This document shows positions 1-9,800 of a stretch of 64,000 nt of DNA, piece by piece; position 1 is the stretch's first letter, and each line of letters opens with the position of its first letter. Source of the DNA: an uncultured Lachnospiraceae bacterium (GTDB lineage Bacteria; Bacillota; Clostridia; Lachnospirales; Lachnospiraceae); NCBI GenBank assembly GCA_949076555.1, contig CARUOB010000006.1, positions 9,148 to 73,147 of the forward strand, read 5' to 3'. The position numbers and the translations under genes were made by a program. The notes under the pieces are model-generated. The model was not told the DNA's origin. It made no database searches and saw only the letters and a list, made by a program, of their open reading frames with translations.

Positions 1-3000
1 GAGAACGGCGGGCAAAATCCGGGCGGATATGGCGAGCCGGAAGAAGGAGCCGGGAAGCAGAATCCGGACGGGAACGATGGGGCCCAAGAAGGAGAGCCGA
101 CAGAATCGGACGGCGGGAAAGAAGAGGTACAGGAGCCGGGAGAAGGCGGAGAACCGGTTGAGGGAGGAACCCAGACTCCCGGAGAGAGCGGAGACGGAGA
201 AACGCAGGACCCTGCAGAGGGGGAAGGACAGGAACCTGTGGAAGGAGAAGTACAGAACCCCACAGAAGGGGAAGGACAGGAGCCTGCGGAAGGAGAAGGA
301 CAGGACCCCATAGAAGGGGAAGTGCAAGAACTCGGAGAGGAAACGCCCGGTGACAAGGAAGAGGAAGTGCCGGGGCAGGTTTCCGGGAACGATGTGGATG
401 AGGATTCTGTTTCCGGAAATGATTTGTCCACCGTCTCGGACAATGATTTGGCGTCCGTTTCGGAAAACAGTCTGGACGCAGAGCGGGAAGAGAAGATCAA
501 GGAGGCGCAGGAGGCTTTTGATGCGCTGTTAGCCGAGAAGCCGCTGATGGCGCTGCTCTATCATGCGGATAGCTACGATGCCCGCAAAGAGGCGGATGCG
601 GACAGCAGCGCGGCCGTCACATTGGAAATCGGACAGACATTATATATGCGGGGCGTAGAGATCACGGAGGATGACGTCTGGTATGAGGCGCAGTATCTGC
701 TAAACGGCTCGGAAGGAACGGGCTATGTACAGAGCTATTATCTGGCGTATTCTGACGAGGACTGGCTGGCGTGGGAGGAGGAGTATCTGCTTCCGATTCT
801 GGAGCTTGGCGAGGATGCCTATGAAAGCACGGCATACGGGATGCGGACGTACTCCCTGATGACATACGCGGTGGACACTTCGGATATCAGTGCATTTCCG
901 GGATCTTATCAGGCCGATCTGAGGAATTTGAAAAACGCCCATCCGAACTGGACGTTTGTGCCTATGAAGACGGGGCTTGATTTTAATGCGTCCGTATCCG
1001 CGGAGATGGGAGACAAGAGTCTGATTCAGGCAATAAGCACGAATTTGGAAAAAGGCTGGGTCGGCAAGCCCTGTCCCACCGAGAGTGGCTGGAATTATGC
1101 CACAAAGGAGGGGGTTTCCTATCACATGGACCCCCGCAACTTTTTGACGGAAACTTATATTTTTATGTTTGAGCAGTTGACTTTTAATGCGTCCTACCAC
1201 ACGGAGCCGGCGGTGCAGACGTTCTTAAACGGCACTTTCATGAAGGGAAAACTTCCGGATGATTCCGCAGGGCGTACCTATGCAAAGGCATTTTTTGAGA
1301 TCGGAAAGGGAAGAAAGCTGAGTCCGATCCACCTGGCATCCCGTGTTTATCAGGAGCAGGGGCAGGGAACATCCGGCCTGATTTCCGGCACCTATCCGGG
1401 TTACGAGGGATATTATAATTTCTTCAATGTAGGCGTGAACGGCTCTTCCACGGCGGAGAAGATTGTGAAGGGTCTGACATATGCAAAAAATAAAGGGTGG
1501 AATACCCGGTACAAATCGCTGGAGGGCGGCGCGGCCACCATCGGCAATAATTATATTTTAAAAGGGCAGGATACCCTTTATCTGGAAAAATTTAATGTGA
1601 ATAAAAACAGTCCATACGGTGTTTACGAGCACCAGTATATGCAGAATATTCAGGCGCCCAAAAGTGAAGCCACTACCACGAAAAAAATGTACACGAATGC
1701 AGGTTCCTTGAACAATGCCTTCGTATTCAAGATTCCGGTCTACGATAATATGCCGGATGACACTTACTATCCCGCATTGGCATTGGATAAGACGAGCCTG
1801 ACGCTGAACCGATCCGCCGACCCGGCTGTACCCACAACTAGGCAGCTTAAGTTTTATGTGGACGGTGTGGAGGCTGATCCGGCGGAGGCAAAGTGGACGA
1901 GCAGCGACACCTCTGTGGCGAGGGTGCAGAACGGTCTGGTTACGGCAGTGGATAAAGGCGAGGCGGTGATCACGGCTTCCTATAAGGAAGTGGAGGTAAC
2001 CTGCAAAGTTACGGTAAAAGTGCCCCTGCAGGGGATTACGCTGGACAAGAAGACTGTCACCCTGCGCAGACCCGACACGGTGGTGGAGGATACGAAGAAT
2101 TTAAGCGAGCAGGAAAAAGCGGAGAATATAGCCACGGCGGTTTTGCAGGTAAGTTTCGATCCGGCGGATACCACGGCTGATCAAACGATTACGTGGACAA
2201 GCGCAAACAATAAGATCGCATCCGTAAAAGCAGATCCGGAAGACTCCTCAAAAGCGGTGGTCACGGCCGTCGGCACGGGCGAAGTGAAAATCACGGCGAA
2301 GGCATCCAAAGCGGGCAACAAAACCGCGGTCTGTGTGGTCAATGTGATCGCGCCCATTTATAGGCTGGAATTATCGGACCCCGGCGCGGAGGAGGGGGCC
2401 GGAAAGACGAATCTGTTTAAAGGACAGAGTATCAGCCTGAACGCAGAGTATTGGCCGAAAGACACCACGTCGGACAACACCATTCTATGGCATACATCTA
2501 ACCCAAAGGCGGCGACGGTGTATAAAGGCAGAGTGACCGCTGTGGGTGAGGGGACGGCGAAGATTACGGCGTCAGTCGCCGGATATACCGCATCCTATGA
2601 GGTGGCCGCAGAGTCCTGCAATGTGATTTTCCACAACGAGAACGGAACAGCAGGTCAGAAATTGTCTCTTAGCTATGGGGAAAGCGTGGGCGAGGAGCGG
2701 ATGCCGGAGGAGAAAACGATTGTAGGGAAGATCTTCCGGGGCTGGTATACCAAGGCAGACGGAGCGGGAAGCGTGTTTATGGCAAGTCAGCCCGTCTACG
2801 CGAAAGAAACCCATGTGTACCCGCACTATCAGGACATCGGTGCGGAGAAAGGCTTTTATGTGATTCCCGTGGGCGATCAGACGTACACGGGCAGCGCGAT
2901 CAAGCCGAAAGTGCGCGTGTTTGACGGCACGGTTGCTCCGGACGGCAGCCTGCTTGCTTCGGACGGCAGTACGGCCGGGGAGCGGGGAGAAGTATTGGAG

Positions 3001-4929
3001 CTTGTGGAGGGCAGGGATTATTCCCTGTCATACAAGAACAATAAGAATGTCAATACCGAGGGCAAGGCCCGCCCGACGATCACCGTGAAGGGCAAGGGAA
3101 ATTACACGGGGACAGAGTATGTGTACTTTGATATCCTTCCCAAGGCTTTGACCGATCACGATATTACGGCGGCGGACATTACGGTGGCTTACAGCGGTAA
3201 GACCATCAAAAGCGCGCCTGTCGTGTATCGCGACGGAAAGAAACTTGTGCTGAACAGAGATTATACGAAGAGTTATCCCCAGACCGGGACGGGAGCCTAC
3301 TGTAAGACGGGCGTTTACCCTATCGTGATCACAGGTAAGGGCGGTTATACCGGGACGATTACGATTTACGAGACGATCACGGCTGATGTGCTGCTTAGTA
3401 AGGTCAGCGTGGCGAAAATACCGAAACAGACTTACACCAATGAGCAGATGGAAAGAGAGGGCGGCATCCGGCCGTCTGTGCTGACGGTGACTTATAAAAA
3501 CCAGCCGCTTGTGGAAGGCGAGCACTATACCCTTTCTTACAGCAACGATCAGCGCGTCGGCAAAGCGACGGTTACGCTGACGGCGGTGGAGGGCAGCGGC
3601 TACGTCGGAAGTAAGAGCGTGACCTATCAGATCGCCGGGACTTCCCTTGCGAGGGCGAAAGTGGAAGGACTGGAAAATAAGGAATATGTGGCAATCGATA
3701 AAGAATGGGATGCAGAGGACGCACGTTATGAGGCGGCGTATCAGCAAATACTGCAAACGCCCGGCGCATACAGTCTGACGCTGAATGACCGTGTCCTCAC
3801 GGAGAGCAAAGACGGTGTGACCGGCGACTACGTGGTGTCCTATGCGGGCGCGGCGAAAAAAGGCGCGGTTAAAGCGGGAACGGCAACCATCACCTTTCAG
3901 GGAATCAACGAATACAGCGGACAGGTCAAGAAGAGTTACAAAATTCTGCCCTGTGAATTGCGGGAAGACAGGGCTGGCAGCGGGCAGGATTTCACGCTCT
4001 CTTATTACACGCAGGATGAGCCGGAAACCGAGAAATCGCTGACGGATTTAAACGGTATCACAGCGCCTTATGTGAAGGGCGGGAGCAAGCCCGTGATTCT
4101 TCTGGCGTATCAGGGAACACCGCTGGAGTTGAACAAGGATTATCGGATCAGCTATAAGAACAACAATGCACTGACCACAGCGGATACGGAGGAGAACAGG
4201 CTGCCGGTATGGACCATTACCGGGAAGGGGAACTTCAAAGGAAAACTGACGGGAACCTTTACCGTTACGGACGGCCGGTTTGACGGGTGGATTGGTGAGG
4301 AAAAGGATAAAAACCGGAAGATTACCATGACCCTGAAAGATGTGGTCTATAAGGAGAAGAAGGGCGCATATAAGACAAAGGCGACGCTTAAGGATGTGAA
4401 CGGCTCTTCGTTGGCGGCAGGCAGGGATTATGACAAGAATCTGAGATATACCTATGAGACGAAGACGGAAGTGCTCGTTTTCGTGGAGGGAGAGCCTTCA
4501 CGGGTGACGCGCGAAGCCGGAGATCCGGTGGGCGATGAAGATATTCCGCAGGCCGGTACGTTGATTCGCGTGACTGCGCAGGGAATCGGTGCATATGCCG
4601 GTACGGGAGCGGCACCGCCGGAAATTTCCGCGGTTTACCGCATCGTTTCTGCGGATTTCACCAAAGTGAGGGTGAAGGCCGCATCGAAGAGTTATCAGGA
4701 CGGCAGGCCGGTGACGCTGACGGCGGATGATCTGACCGTGACGGTGAGCGGCGCGGCGGAGCCGCTGGTTCTCGGACGGGACTATATCATAAAAGAGGAA
4801 ACTTATATAAACCACACAAAGAAGGGCAAGGCGAAAGTAACCTTGCGCGGAATCGGAAACTATGGCGGGGAAAAGACCATCACCTATACCATAGGGGCGA
4901 AGACGCTGTTCTGGTGGACCGGACAGTAA
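1..4929 (+). CDS. Secreted N-acetylglucosaminidase with Ig-like and MBG-type repeats (5' truncated)
   Basis: The reading frame is open from base 1, so the start and signal peptide lie outside the window; 1642 residues are visible. Order of parts: acidic Glu/Gly/Pro/Gln stalk (residues 1 to about 150, with 24-bp repeats), a cluster of V-S-x-N motifs (about 125-160), then a LytD-type glucosaminidase domain (about 299-590). The segment SRVYQEQGQG carries the likely catalytic Glu. Next come about three Ig-like BIG2 domains (597-870), an InlB/Flg_new-like module with FRGWYTKADG (about 870-945), and several MBG/YDG-type modules with repeated SYKNN and GKGNYTGT motifs up to the end. Family knowledge: such proteins cleave the glycan strand of peptidoglycan and act in the wall or extracellularly. 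Substrate and anchoring are inferred; no C-terminal LPXTG motif is visible. A good terminator follows. Confidence 0.85.
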   Translation, partial: ENGGQNPGGYGEPEEGAGKQNPDGNDGAQEGEPTESDGGKEEVQEPGEGGEPVEGGTQTPGESGDGETQDPAEGEGQEPVEGEVQNPTEGEGQEPAEGEGQDPIEGEVQELGEETPGDKEEEVPGQVSGNDVDEDSVSGNDLSTVSDNDLASVSENSLDAEREEKIKEAQEAFDALLAEKPLMALLYHADSYDARKEADADSSAAVTLEIGQTLYMRGVEITEDDVWYEAQYLLNGSEGTGYVQSYYLAYSDEDWLAWEEEYLLPILELGEDAYESTAYGMRTYSLMTYAVDTSDISAFPGSYQADLRNLKNAHPNWTFVPMKTGLDFNASVSAEMGDKSLIQAISTNLEKGWVGKPCPTESGWNYATKEGVSYHMDPRNFLTETYIFMFEQLTFNASYHTEPAVQTFLNGTFMKGKLPDDSAGRTYAKAFFEIGKGRKLSPIHLASRVYQEQGQGTSGLISGTYPGYEGYYNFFNVGVNGSSTAEKIVKGLTYAKNKGWNTRYKSLEGGAATIGNNYILKGQDTLYLEKFNVNKNSPYGVYEHQYMQNIQAPKSEATTTKKMYTNAGSLNNAFVFKIPVYDNMPDDTYYPALALDKTSLTLNRSADPAVPTTRQLKFYVDGVEADPAEAKWTSSDTSVARVQNGLVTAVDKGEAVITASYKEVEVTCKVTVKVPLQGITLDKKTVTLRRPDTVVEDTKNLSEQEKAENIATAVLQVSFDPADTTADQTITWTSANNKIASVKADPEDSSKAVVTAVGTGEVKITAKASKAGNKTAVCVVNVIAPIYRLELSDPGAEEGAGKTNLFKGQSISLNAEYWPKDTTSDNTILWHTSNPKAATVYKGRVTAVGEGTAKITASVAGYTASYEVAAESCNVIFHNENGTAGQKLSLSYGESVGEERMPEEKTIVGKIFRGWYTKADGAGSVFMASQPVYAKETHVYPHYQDIGAEKGFYVIPVGDQTYTGSAIKPKVRVFDGTVAPDGSLLASDGSTAGERGEVLELVEGRDYSLSYKNNKNVNTEGKARPTITVKGKGNYTGTEYVYFDILPKALTDHDITAADITVAYSGKTIKSAPVVYRDGKKLVLNRDYTKSYPQTGTGAYCKTGVYPIVITGKGGYTGTITIYETITADVLLSKVSVAKIPKQTYTNEQMEREGGIRPSVLTVTYKNQPLVEGEHYTLSYSNDQRVGKATVTLTAVEGSGYVGSKSVTYQIAGTSLARAKVEGLENKEYVAIDKEWDAEDARYEAAYQQILQTPGAYSLTLNDRVLTESKDGVTGDYVVSYAGAAKKGAVKAGTATITFQGINEYSGQVKKSYKILPCELREDRAGSGQDFTLSYYTQDEPETEKSLTDLNGITAPYVKGGSKPVILLAYQGTPLELNKDYRISYKNNNALTTADTEENRLPVWTITGKGNFKGKLTGTFTVTDGRFDGWIGEEKDKNRKITMTLKDVVYKEKKGAYKTKATLKDVNGSSLAAGRDYDKNLRYTYETKTEVLVFVEGEPSRVTREAGDPVGDEDIPQAGTLIRVTAQGIGAYAGTGAAPPEISAVYRIVSADFTKVRVKAASKSYQDGRPVTLTADDLTVTVSGAAEPLVLGRDYIIKEETYINHTKKGKAKVTLRGIGNYGGEKTITYTIGAKTLFWWTGQ
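217..336 (+). repeat. Five 24-bp tandem repeats in the acidic stalk
   Basis: Five consecutive 24-bp units each encode an eight-residue unit of the type E-G-E-(G/V)-Q-(E/N/D)-P-x. They lie inside the coding frame, so copy-number change would alter stalk length without a frameshift. Confidence 0.85.
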
Positions 4930-4937
4930 CGGGAAGA

Positions 4938-4977
4938 CTGAGTCACAGAGTGAAATCTGTGGCTCGGTTTTGTTTTT
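4938..4977 (+). terminator. Rho-independent terminator of the glucosaminidase gene
   Basis: A 10-bp stem (GAGTCACAGA pairing with TCTGTGGCTC through one G-T wobble) with a six-base loop is followed by GGTTTTGTTTTT. It starts 11 bases after the stop codon. Confidence 0.85.
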
Positions 4978-4981
4978 GAAT

Positions 4982-5100
4982 CTTAAATATGTGAGAGAAA
5001 CTTAAATATTTCACAAATTAAGTGAAGGATTTCACAAAACAACTTAAATTTGAGAAGAGAAACTCAAATTTGGAATGAGGAAGTAAAATTTTTAGTGAAA
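4982..5100. promoter_or_regulatory. AT-rich periodic repeats upstream of the AlbA_2 gene
   Basis: The motif CTTAAAT or a close variant starts at 4982, 5001, 5043 and 5063, with related copies near 5021 and 5082, giving a spacing of about 19-22 bases. Between them lie short palindromes, for example GTGAA-N4-TTCAC near 5022 and TTCAC-N7-GTGAA just before it. This looks like an array of operator sites for the downstream gene, possibly autoregulatory. No protein has been shown to bind it, so function is inference. Confidence 0.45.
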
Positions 5101-5159
5101 TTTATTGAATAAATTTAATAAAAATGCTAATATCTAAAATACAAAGGAGAGAAAGTCAA

Positions 5160-6620
5160 ATGACCCCGGAAGAATTTAATGAAAAATTGAATGAAATTCA
5201 AAAGAAGAAATGTGAATCCGCAATACTGGAAATCAAAGCGGCGGCAAAGGGCTGTCCGAAGCGTCTTTATGATACACTGTCCGCCTTCTCCAATCAGGAT
5301 GACGGCGGCGTTATTGTATTCGGTGTCGATGAGGAGGCTGGTTATCTGGAGCAGGGCGTGTATGATGCGCAGGATTTGCAAAAAAAGATTAATGAACAGT
5401 GTCTCCAGATGGAACCGGTTGTCAGACCGCTGATTACGGTGGTGCAAAGAGGCGGTAAAAACTTTGTCGCAGCGGAAATTCCGGGAATGGATATTGCGGA
5501 GAGACCTTGTTATTACAAGGGGCAGGGACGTGTGAGAGGTTCCTATGTCCGTGTGGGAGACAGCGATGAGCCTATGACGGAGTACGAAGTGTACAGCTAC
5601 GAGGCTTTTCGAAAAAAATATCAGGATGACATCCGCGCGGTGCAGCGCGCGACACCTGCTATGCTGGACGCTGCAAAGGTGGATTCCTATATTGCACTGC
5701 TGAAAGAGGGAAAGCCTAATCTTGCAAATATGGCTGATTCTGAAATTAAGGAACTGATGAGCATTACGAGGACGGAAGCGGTAACGCTGAATGCCTGTAT
5801 CTTGTTCTGCCCTTATCCGCAGGCTTTTTTTCCGCAGCTTTGCATTACGGCGGTTGCCATTCCCGGCAGGGAAATGGGTGAGGTAAATGACCGTGGGGCG
5901 CGATTCACGGATAACCGGAGAATTGAAGGAAGCATACCGCAGATGCTTGACGGGGCACTGCTGTTTATGAAAAGAAATATGAAGAAAATGACCATTATTA
6001 ACGCAAAGACCGGCTTGCGGGAGGACCGCACAGAATACCCGATTACAGCAGTCAGGGAGGCCGTTCTCAATGCGCTGGTGCATCGGGATTACAGCATACA
6101 CACGGAGGGAATGCCAATACAGATCAGGATGTTTGAAGACCGCCTTGAAATTCGCAGCCCGGGCGGGATTTACGGAAGACTTCGGGTAAACCAATTGGGG
6201 AAAGTACAGCCTGATACACGCAATCCAGTATTGGCGGCGGCTTTGGAGGTGCTTGGGGTAACGGAAAACCGCTATTCCGGCATACCGACGATGCGGAGAG
6301 AACTGTGTGAGTATGGCTTGCAGGAACCGGAGTTTACGGATAACAGAAATGAGTTTTGCGTGTGCTTTTATAATGAGAAAGGCGGGGAGACAGAACAGAT
6401 TCCCAATGAGATACAAGAGCCTGAGAGGGATCTGGTTTTGTTTTGCCGTACACCCAGAAGCAGAAAAGAGATATGTAATTATCTGGAGCTTTCTTCTTCT
6501 GCATATGCCATGAAAAAACATGTACAGCCTCTCATTGACGCAGGGGTGATTCATATGACGATACCGGAGAAACCCAAAAGCGCAAAGCAGATGTATTATA
6601 GTGTGCCAAAAAATATTTAA
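5160..6620 (+). CDS. AlbA_2 (Schlafen-type) / HATPase_c_4 domain protein
   Basis: A 486-residue protein. The start at 5160 is chosen because AAAGGAGAG lies just upstream; an in-frame ATG at 5124 has no such site. The N-terminal 140 residues resemble the AlbA_2 domain (pattern LSAFSNQDDGGVIVFGV). Residues about 290-410 match the RecG-like C-terminal ATP-binding domain, with AVREAVLNALVHRDYS and RSPGGIYG. A winged-helix-like tail follows (about 415-486). Family knowledge: these proteins are usually annotated as putative transcriptional regulators or RecG-like helicases, but they lack helicase motors and their target is unknown. The gene stands alone between two surface-protein genes and is preceded by the periodic AT-rich repeats, which may be its operator. 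Confidence 0.8.
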   Translation: MTPEEFNEKLNEIQKKKCESAILEIKAAAKGCPKRLYDTLSAFSNQDDGGVIVFGVDEEAGYLEQGVYDAQDLQKKINEQCLQMEPVVRPLITVVQRGGKNFVAAEIPGMDIAERPCYYKGQGRVRGSYVRVGDSDEPMTEYEVYSYEAFRKKYQDDIRAVQRATPAMLDAAKVDSYIALLKEGKPNLANMADSEIKELMSITRTEAVTLNACILFCPYPQAFFPQLCITAVAIPGREMGEVNDRGARFTDNRRIEGSIPQMLDGALLFMKRNMKKMTIINAKTGLREDRTEYPITAVREAVLNALVHRDYSIHTEGMPIQIRMFEDRLEIRSPGGIYGRLRVNQLGKVQPDTRNPVLAAALEVLGVTENRYSGIPTMRRELCEYGLQEPEFTDNRNEFCVCFYNEKGGETEQIPNEIQEPERDLVLFCRTPRSRKEICNYLELSSSAYAMKKHVQPLIDAGVIHMTIPEKPKSAKQMYYSVPKNI

Positions 6621-6734
6621 TGCCGACAAAACGTAATAGTTTGCGAGGAACTTTGTATCATGGCTGAAAATACCCGGATCAATTTCAAGTAGATTAAGAT
6701 TTTCTTAAAACACAAGATGTAGTGGATTTTTTCC

Positions 6735-6763
6735 TTGCATAATACAATTACGGATGTTATAAT
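6735..6763 (+). promoter_or_regulatory. Sigma-A type promoter for the BspA-like surface protein gene
   Basis: TTGCAT at 6735-6740 and TATAAT at 6758-6763 are separated by 17 bases. The coding start is 111 bases downstream of the -10 box, leaving a leader of about 100 nt. Confidence 0.65.
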
Positions 6764-6874
6764 CAAAACCATCATAGGGTGACATAATAAAATATTATGC
6801 AACTCACTGTGCAGATAACGTGACAGGACACGACAGAAGACAGTTAATGTACGCATGGGAAAAGGTGGTAAGTA

Positions 6875-9800
6875 ATGAGGAAGAGAAGAGTTTTGGCATT
6901 ATGGTTGGCGCTCAGTCTTGTGGTGAGCGGAAACGGCATGACGGTTCTTGCGGCGGAGCAGGGAGCAGGCATGTCTGTTTTGGCATCGCAGGAAGAGCTG
7001 GCGGAGAATGCTTCCGGCGGTATGCAAAATGCATCTGAGGAAGAGTCGGCTGAGCCTGCGCCCGAAGAGAAGGAGAATACCTCCGGCGGTACGGAAAATA
7101 CATCTGAGGAAGATGTGCCGGAGACTGACGATAAATCGGACGAAGCGCAAACGCCGTCTGAGGAAGACGTGTCCGATGAGGAAGGAAAAACGGAGGACGG
7201 CGAAAACGCGGAGGATTCTGCCAACCCGGAAAATCCCGATCAGCTGGAGGATGGCGATCACTCTGCGCCGTCAGAGGATCATGGGGAGCAGAACGGTGAC
7301 CAGCCTTCCGTGGAAGACGGAGAAGAGGGCGGGCAGGAAGAGATGCCTGACGTAGAGGAACAGGAACCCGGGACAGATGTGCAGGAGCCTTCTGTTTCTG
7401 AAAATGATGCGGAAGAGACGGAGGAGCCTGAAACAGAAAAGCCGGAAAAGGACGCTTTTTTGGTGAAGCCTTATGTCAGCAGGATGGTGACGTTTACCGA
7501 CGACACCGGCATGCGGGTGACCTACGACGCCAATGCTTCCCAGCAGTATATTTATAAAGTAGAGAACGGCGTGCTTACTGGTGTTGTAACCCTGAAAGAA
7601 TCCGAGGACATAAGCGGAAATACCATAGAGACTGAAGAGCCGGTGGAGTTTGAGGGCAACGTGGAACTGAGACAGCCGGAAGAAGGGGAGCAGTATACCT
7701 CTGTCGCACCCGGCGTATTCGGGGGCAATACGAAGATTACATATGTGAAGCTGCCTGCGGGCCTGACTTCTGTGGCGGCGGAAAGTTTTAAAGGATGTAC
7801 GGGATTAAAGGGTGTGTATCTGCCCTCTACGGTTACGGAGATCGGCGCGGGCGCGTTTGAGGGATGTACGTCGATGACGCAGATTTCGGTGCCGAAGGCT
7901 GTGACATCTATAGGGGATAATGCGTTTAAGGGCGATACAAGGCTGTACATGGTGTATATGAAGGATGCGGACTACAGCAGTCTGGAGCAGATTGGCGCCC
8001 ATGCTTTCGACGGGTGTACCGCGCTTGGGGTGTTTTGCTCCGACACACAGTTCCTCCTGCCTACCAGCCTGAAAGGCATTGGGGAGTACGCCTTTTACGG
8101 CTGCGGTAACATTAAGAAAGTAAACCTCGACAATGCAGCGCTTGAGACGATGGGTGCCTATGTGTTTGCTGACTGTATCGGTTTGACCGATGCGGTTATG
8201 AGCAGATCCCTTTCCGTTATTCCGCAGTATGCTTTTAAGGGATGTACCGCGCTTGTGAGCCTGACCTTTGAAAGCAGAGCAGGACAGTGGGTAACCATTG
8301 ACGAACACGCTTTTGAGGGGTGTTATAGTATAATGTCACTTGCACTTCCGGGAACGATCAAAGAGGTGGCAAGTTTTGCCTTTGCGGGCTGTACGAATTT
8401 ATACCGGGTGGAAGTGAAAAATGACAATATCGTCATAAGCCCGACCCGGGGATTCCCGGCCGGTGAGACAATAAAAACACTCCAGTTTATCGGAAGAGTG
8501 CCCAGTACCACTTACGAGTACTGCCGCGGCAAAGACAAGGTGGAATTTATAGAGGACACCAATGCCGCAGTGAGAAACTATTACAAATATACGGTGAAAG
8601 ATAAAAATGGTGTGGAACATGCGGACGGCAAGATCCCGGGCGGGCGGATCTGGATTGGGCCTGTAGATAAAAACAGGTACGAGGACAATATCAACACACT
8701 GAAGGATGAGAAAGGAAAAGTGGCGGGCGTGCAGCCCAACGATGACATAAAATACCGAATATACTTTGAGCTGGAAGAAAAATACAGTCTTGTGCCGGAC
8801 TCCCTGAGGGCAAACGGGGTGATCCTGCAGGCGGAGAAGGGCAACTATTATGTCACGATGCCGGTAGGCGGTATCGTGCTCACGGCGGAATTTGCCACGG
8901 AAAGCGCTGAAAATGTAAATGGGCAGGAAGACGACATTGCGGTGGAATTTTCCAACGGAGAACCCATTGCCAACGGTGTCGAGATCAAGGAGGGGCAGAC
9001 TACAAGAATATTCCTGATCGATAAAGAGGGGATACCTGTCGACGCTTCCAAGATTATAAATGTTTCTACAGGCTCAAGTGCGATCGCGACTGTTTCTAAG
9101 AGCGGGGTTGTAACGGCGGTGAAAGCCGGGACAACAACCATCAAAATCACTCTGCGCGGCGGCGATAGTAAAGAGTTTATGGTGCAGAGGAACATCAAGG
9201 TGGTAGAGGCTGATGCGGATGTACTGAAGCTGAAGGCGACGGCATTTGATCCGCTGTTCAAGATTACAGGACCGTCAGATGGGATTCAGACGGCTTCCAT
9301 TGATAAAAATATTATAAGGGACGGGGCGTTGACAATTACCCTGAAGGCGAACGCCTATACGGCGGACAGGGAGGGTATAGCGAAGGAATTTACGTGGAAG
9401 AGCAGTGACACGAAGGTGGTCAAACTGCGGAAGGAGACGACAAACGGCGGTGATCCGACGAATGTATTAGAAGTGCAGAAGGGATGCGAGGGGGAAGCGA
9501 CGATAACCGTCACTGCAAAAAATACATTGCGCAGTACAAGCGTGCCGGGAACGAAGGAGACGGTCACACAGAAATTTGTAGTCAGCGTGCGGAGTTTAAA
9601 CGGTAGACTGGCTTCCTCGGCAATTACGGTGAATCCAAATCTCAAGGAGTGTGGTGTGCTGGAAGTCCTTCTGGCATATGGCGCAGGGCTGGACCCGTCA
9701 AAAACAAAGCTGTATCAGGAGGGGAAGGACAGTCAGGGCAAAACAATTTATATAGAGACACTTGATTTCGCGCTGGAGCAGGTCGGCGTTTCAGAGGGGA

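Noticed and set aside
5127..6629. 500-codon open frame on the minus strand
   Set aside because: It is the exact antisense shadow of the AlbA_2/HATPase gene, has no family motif, and lacks a ribosome site.
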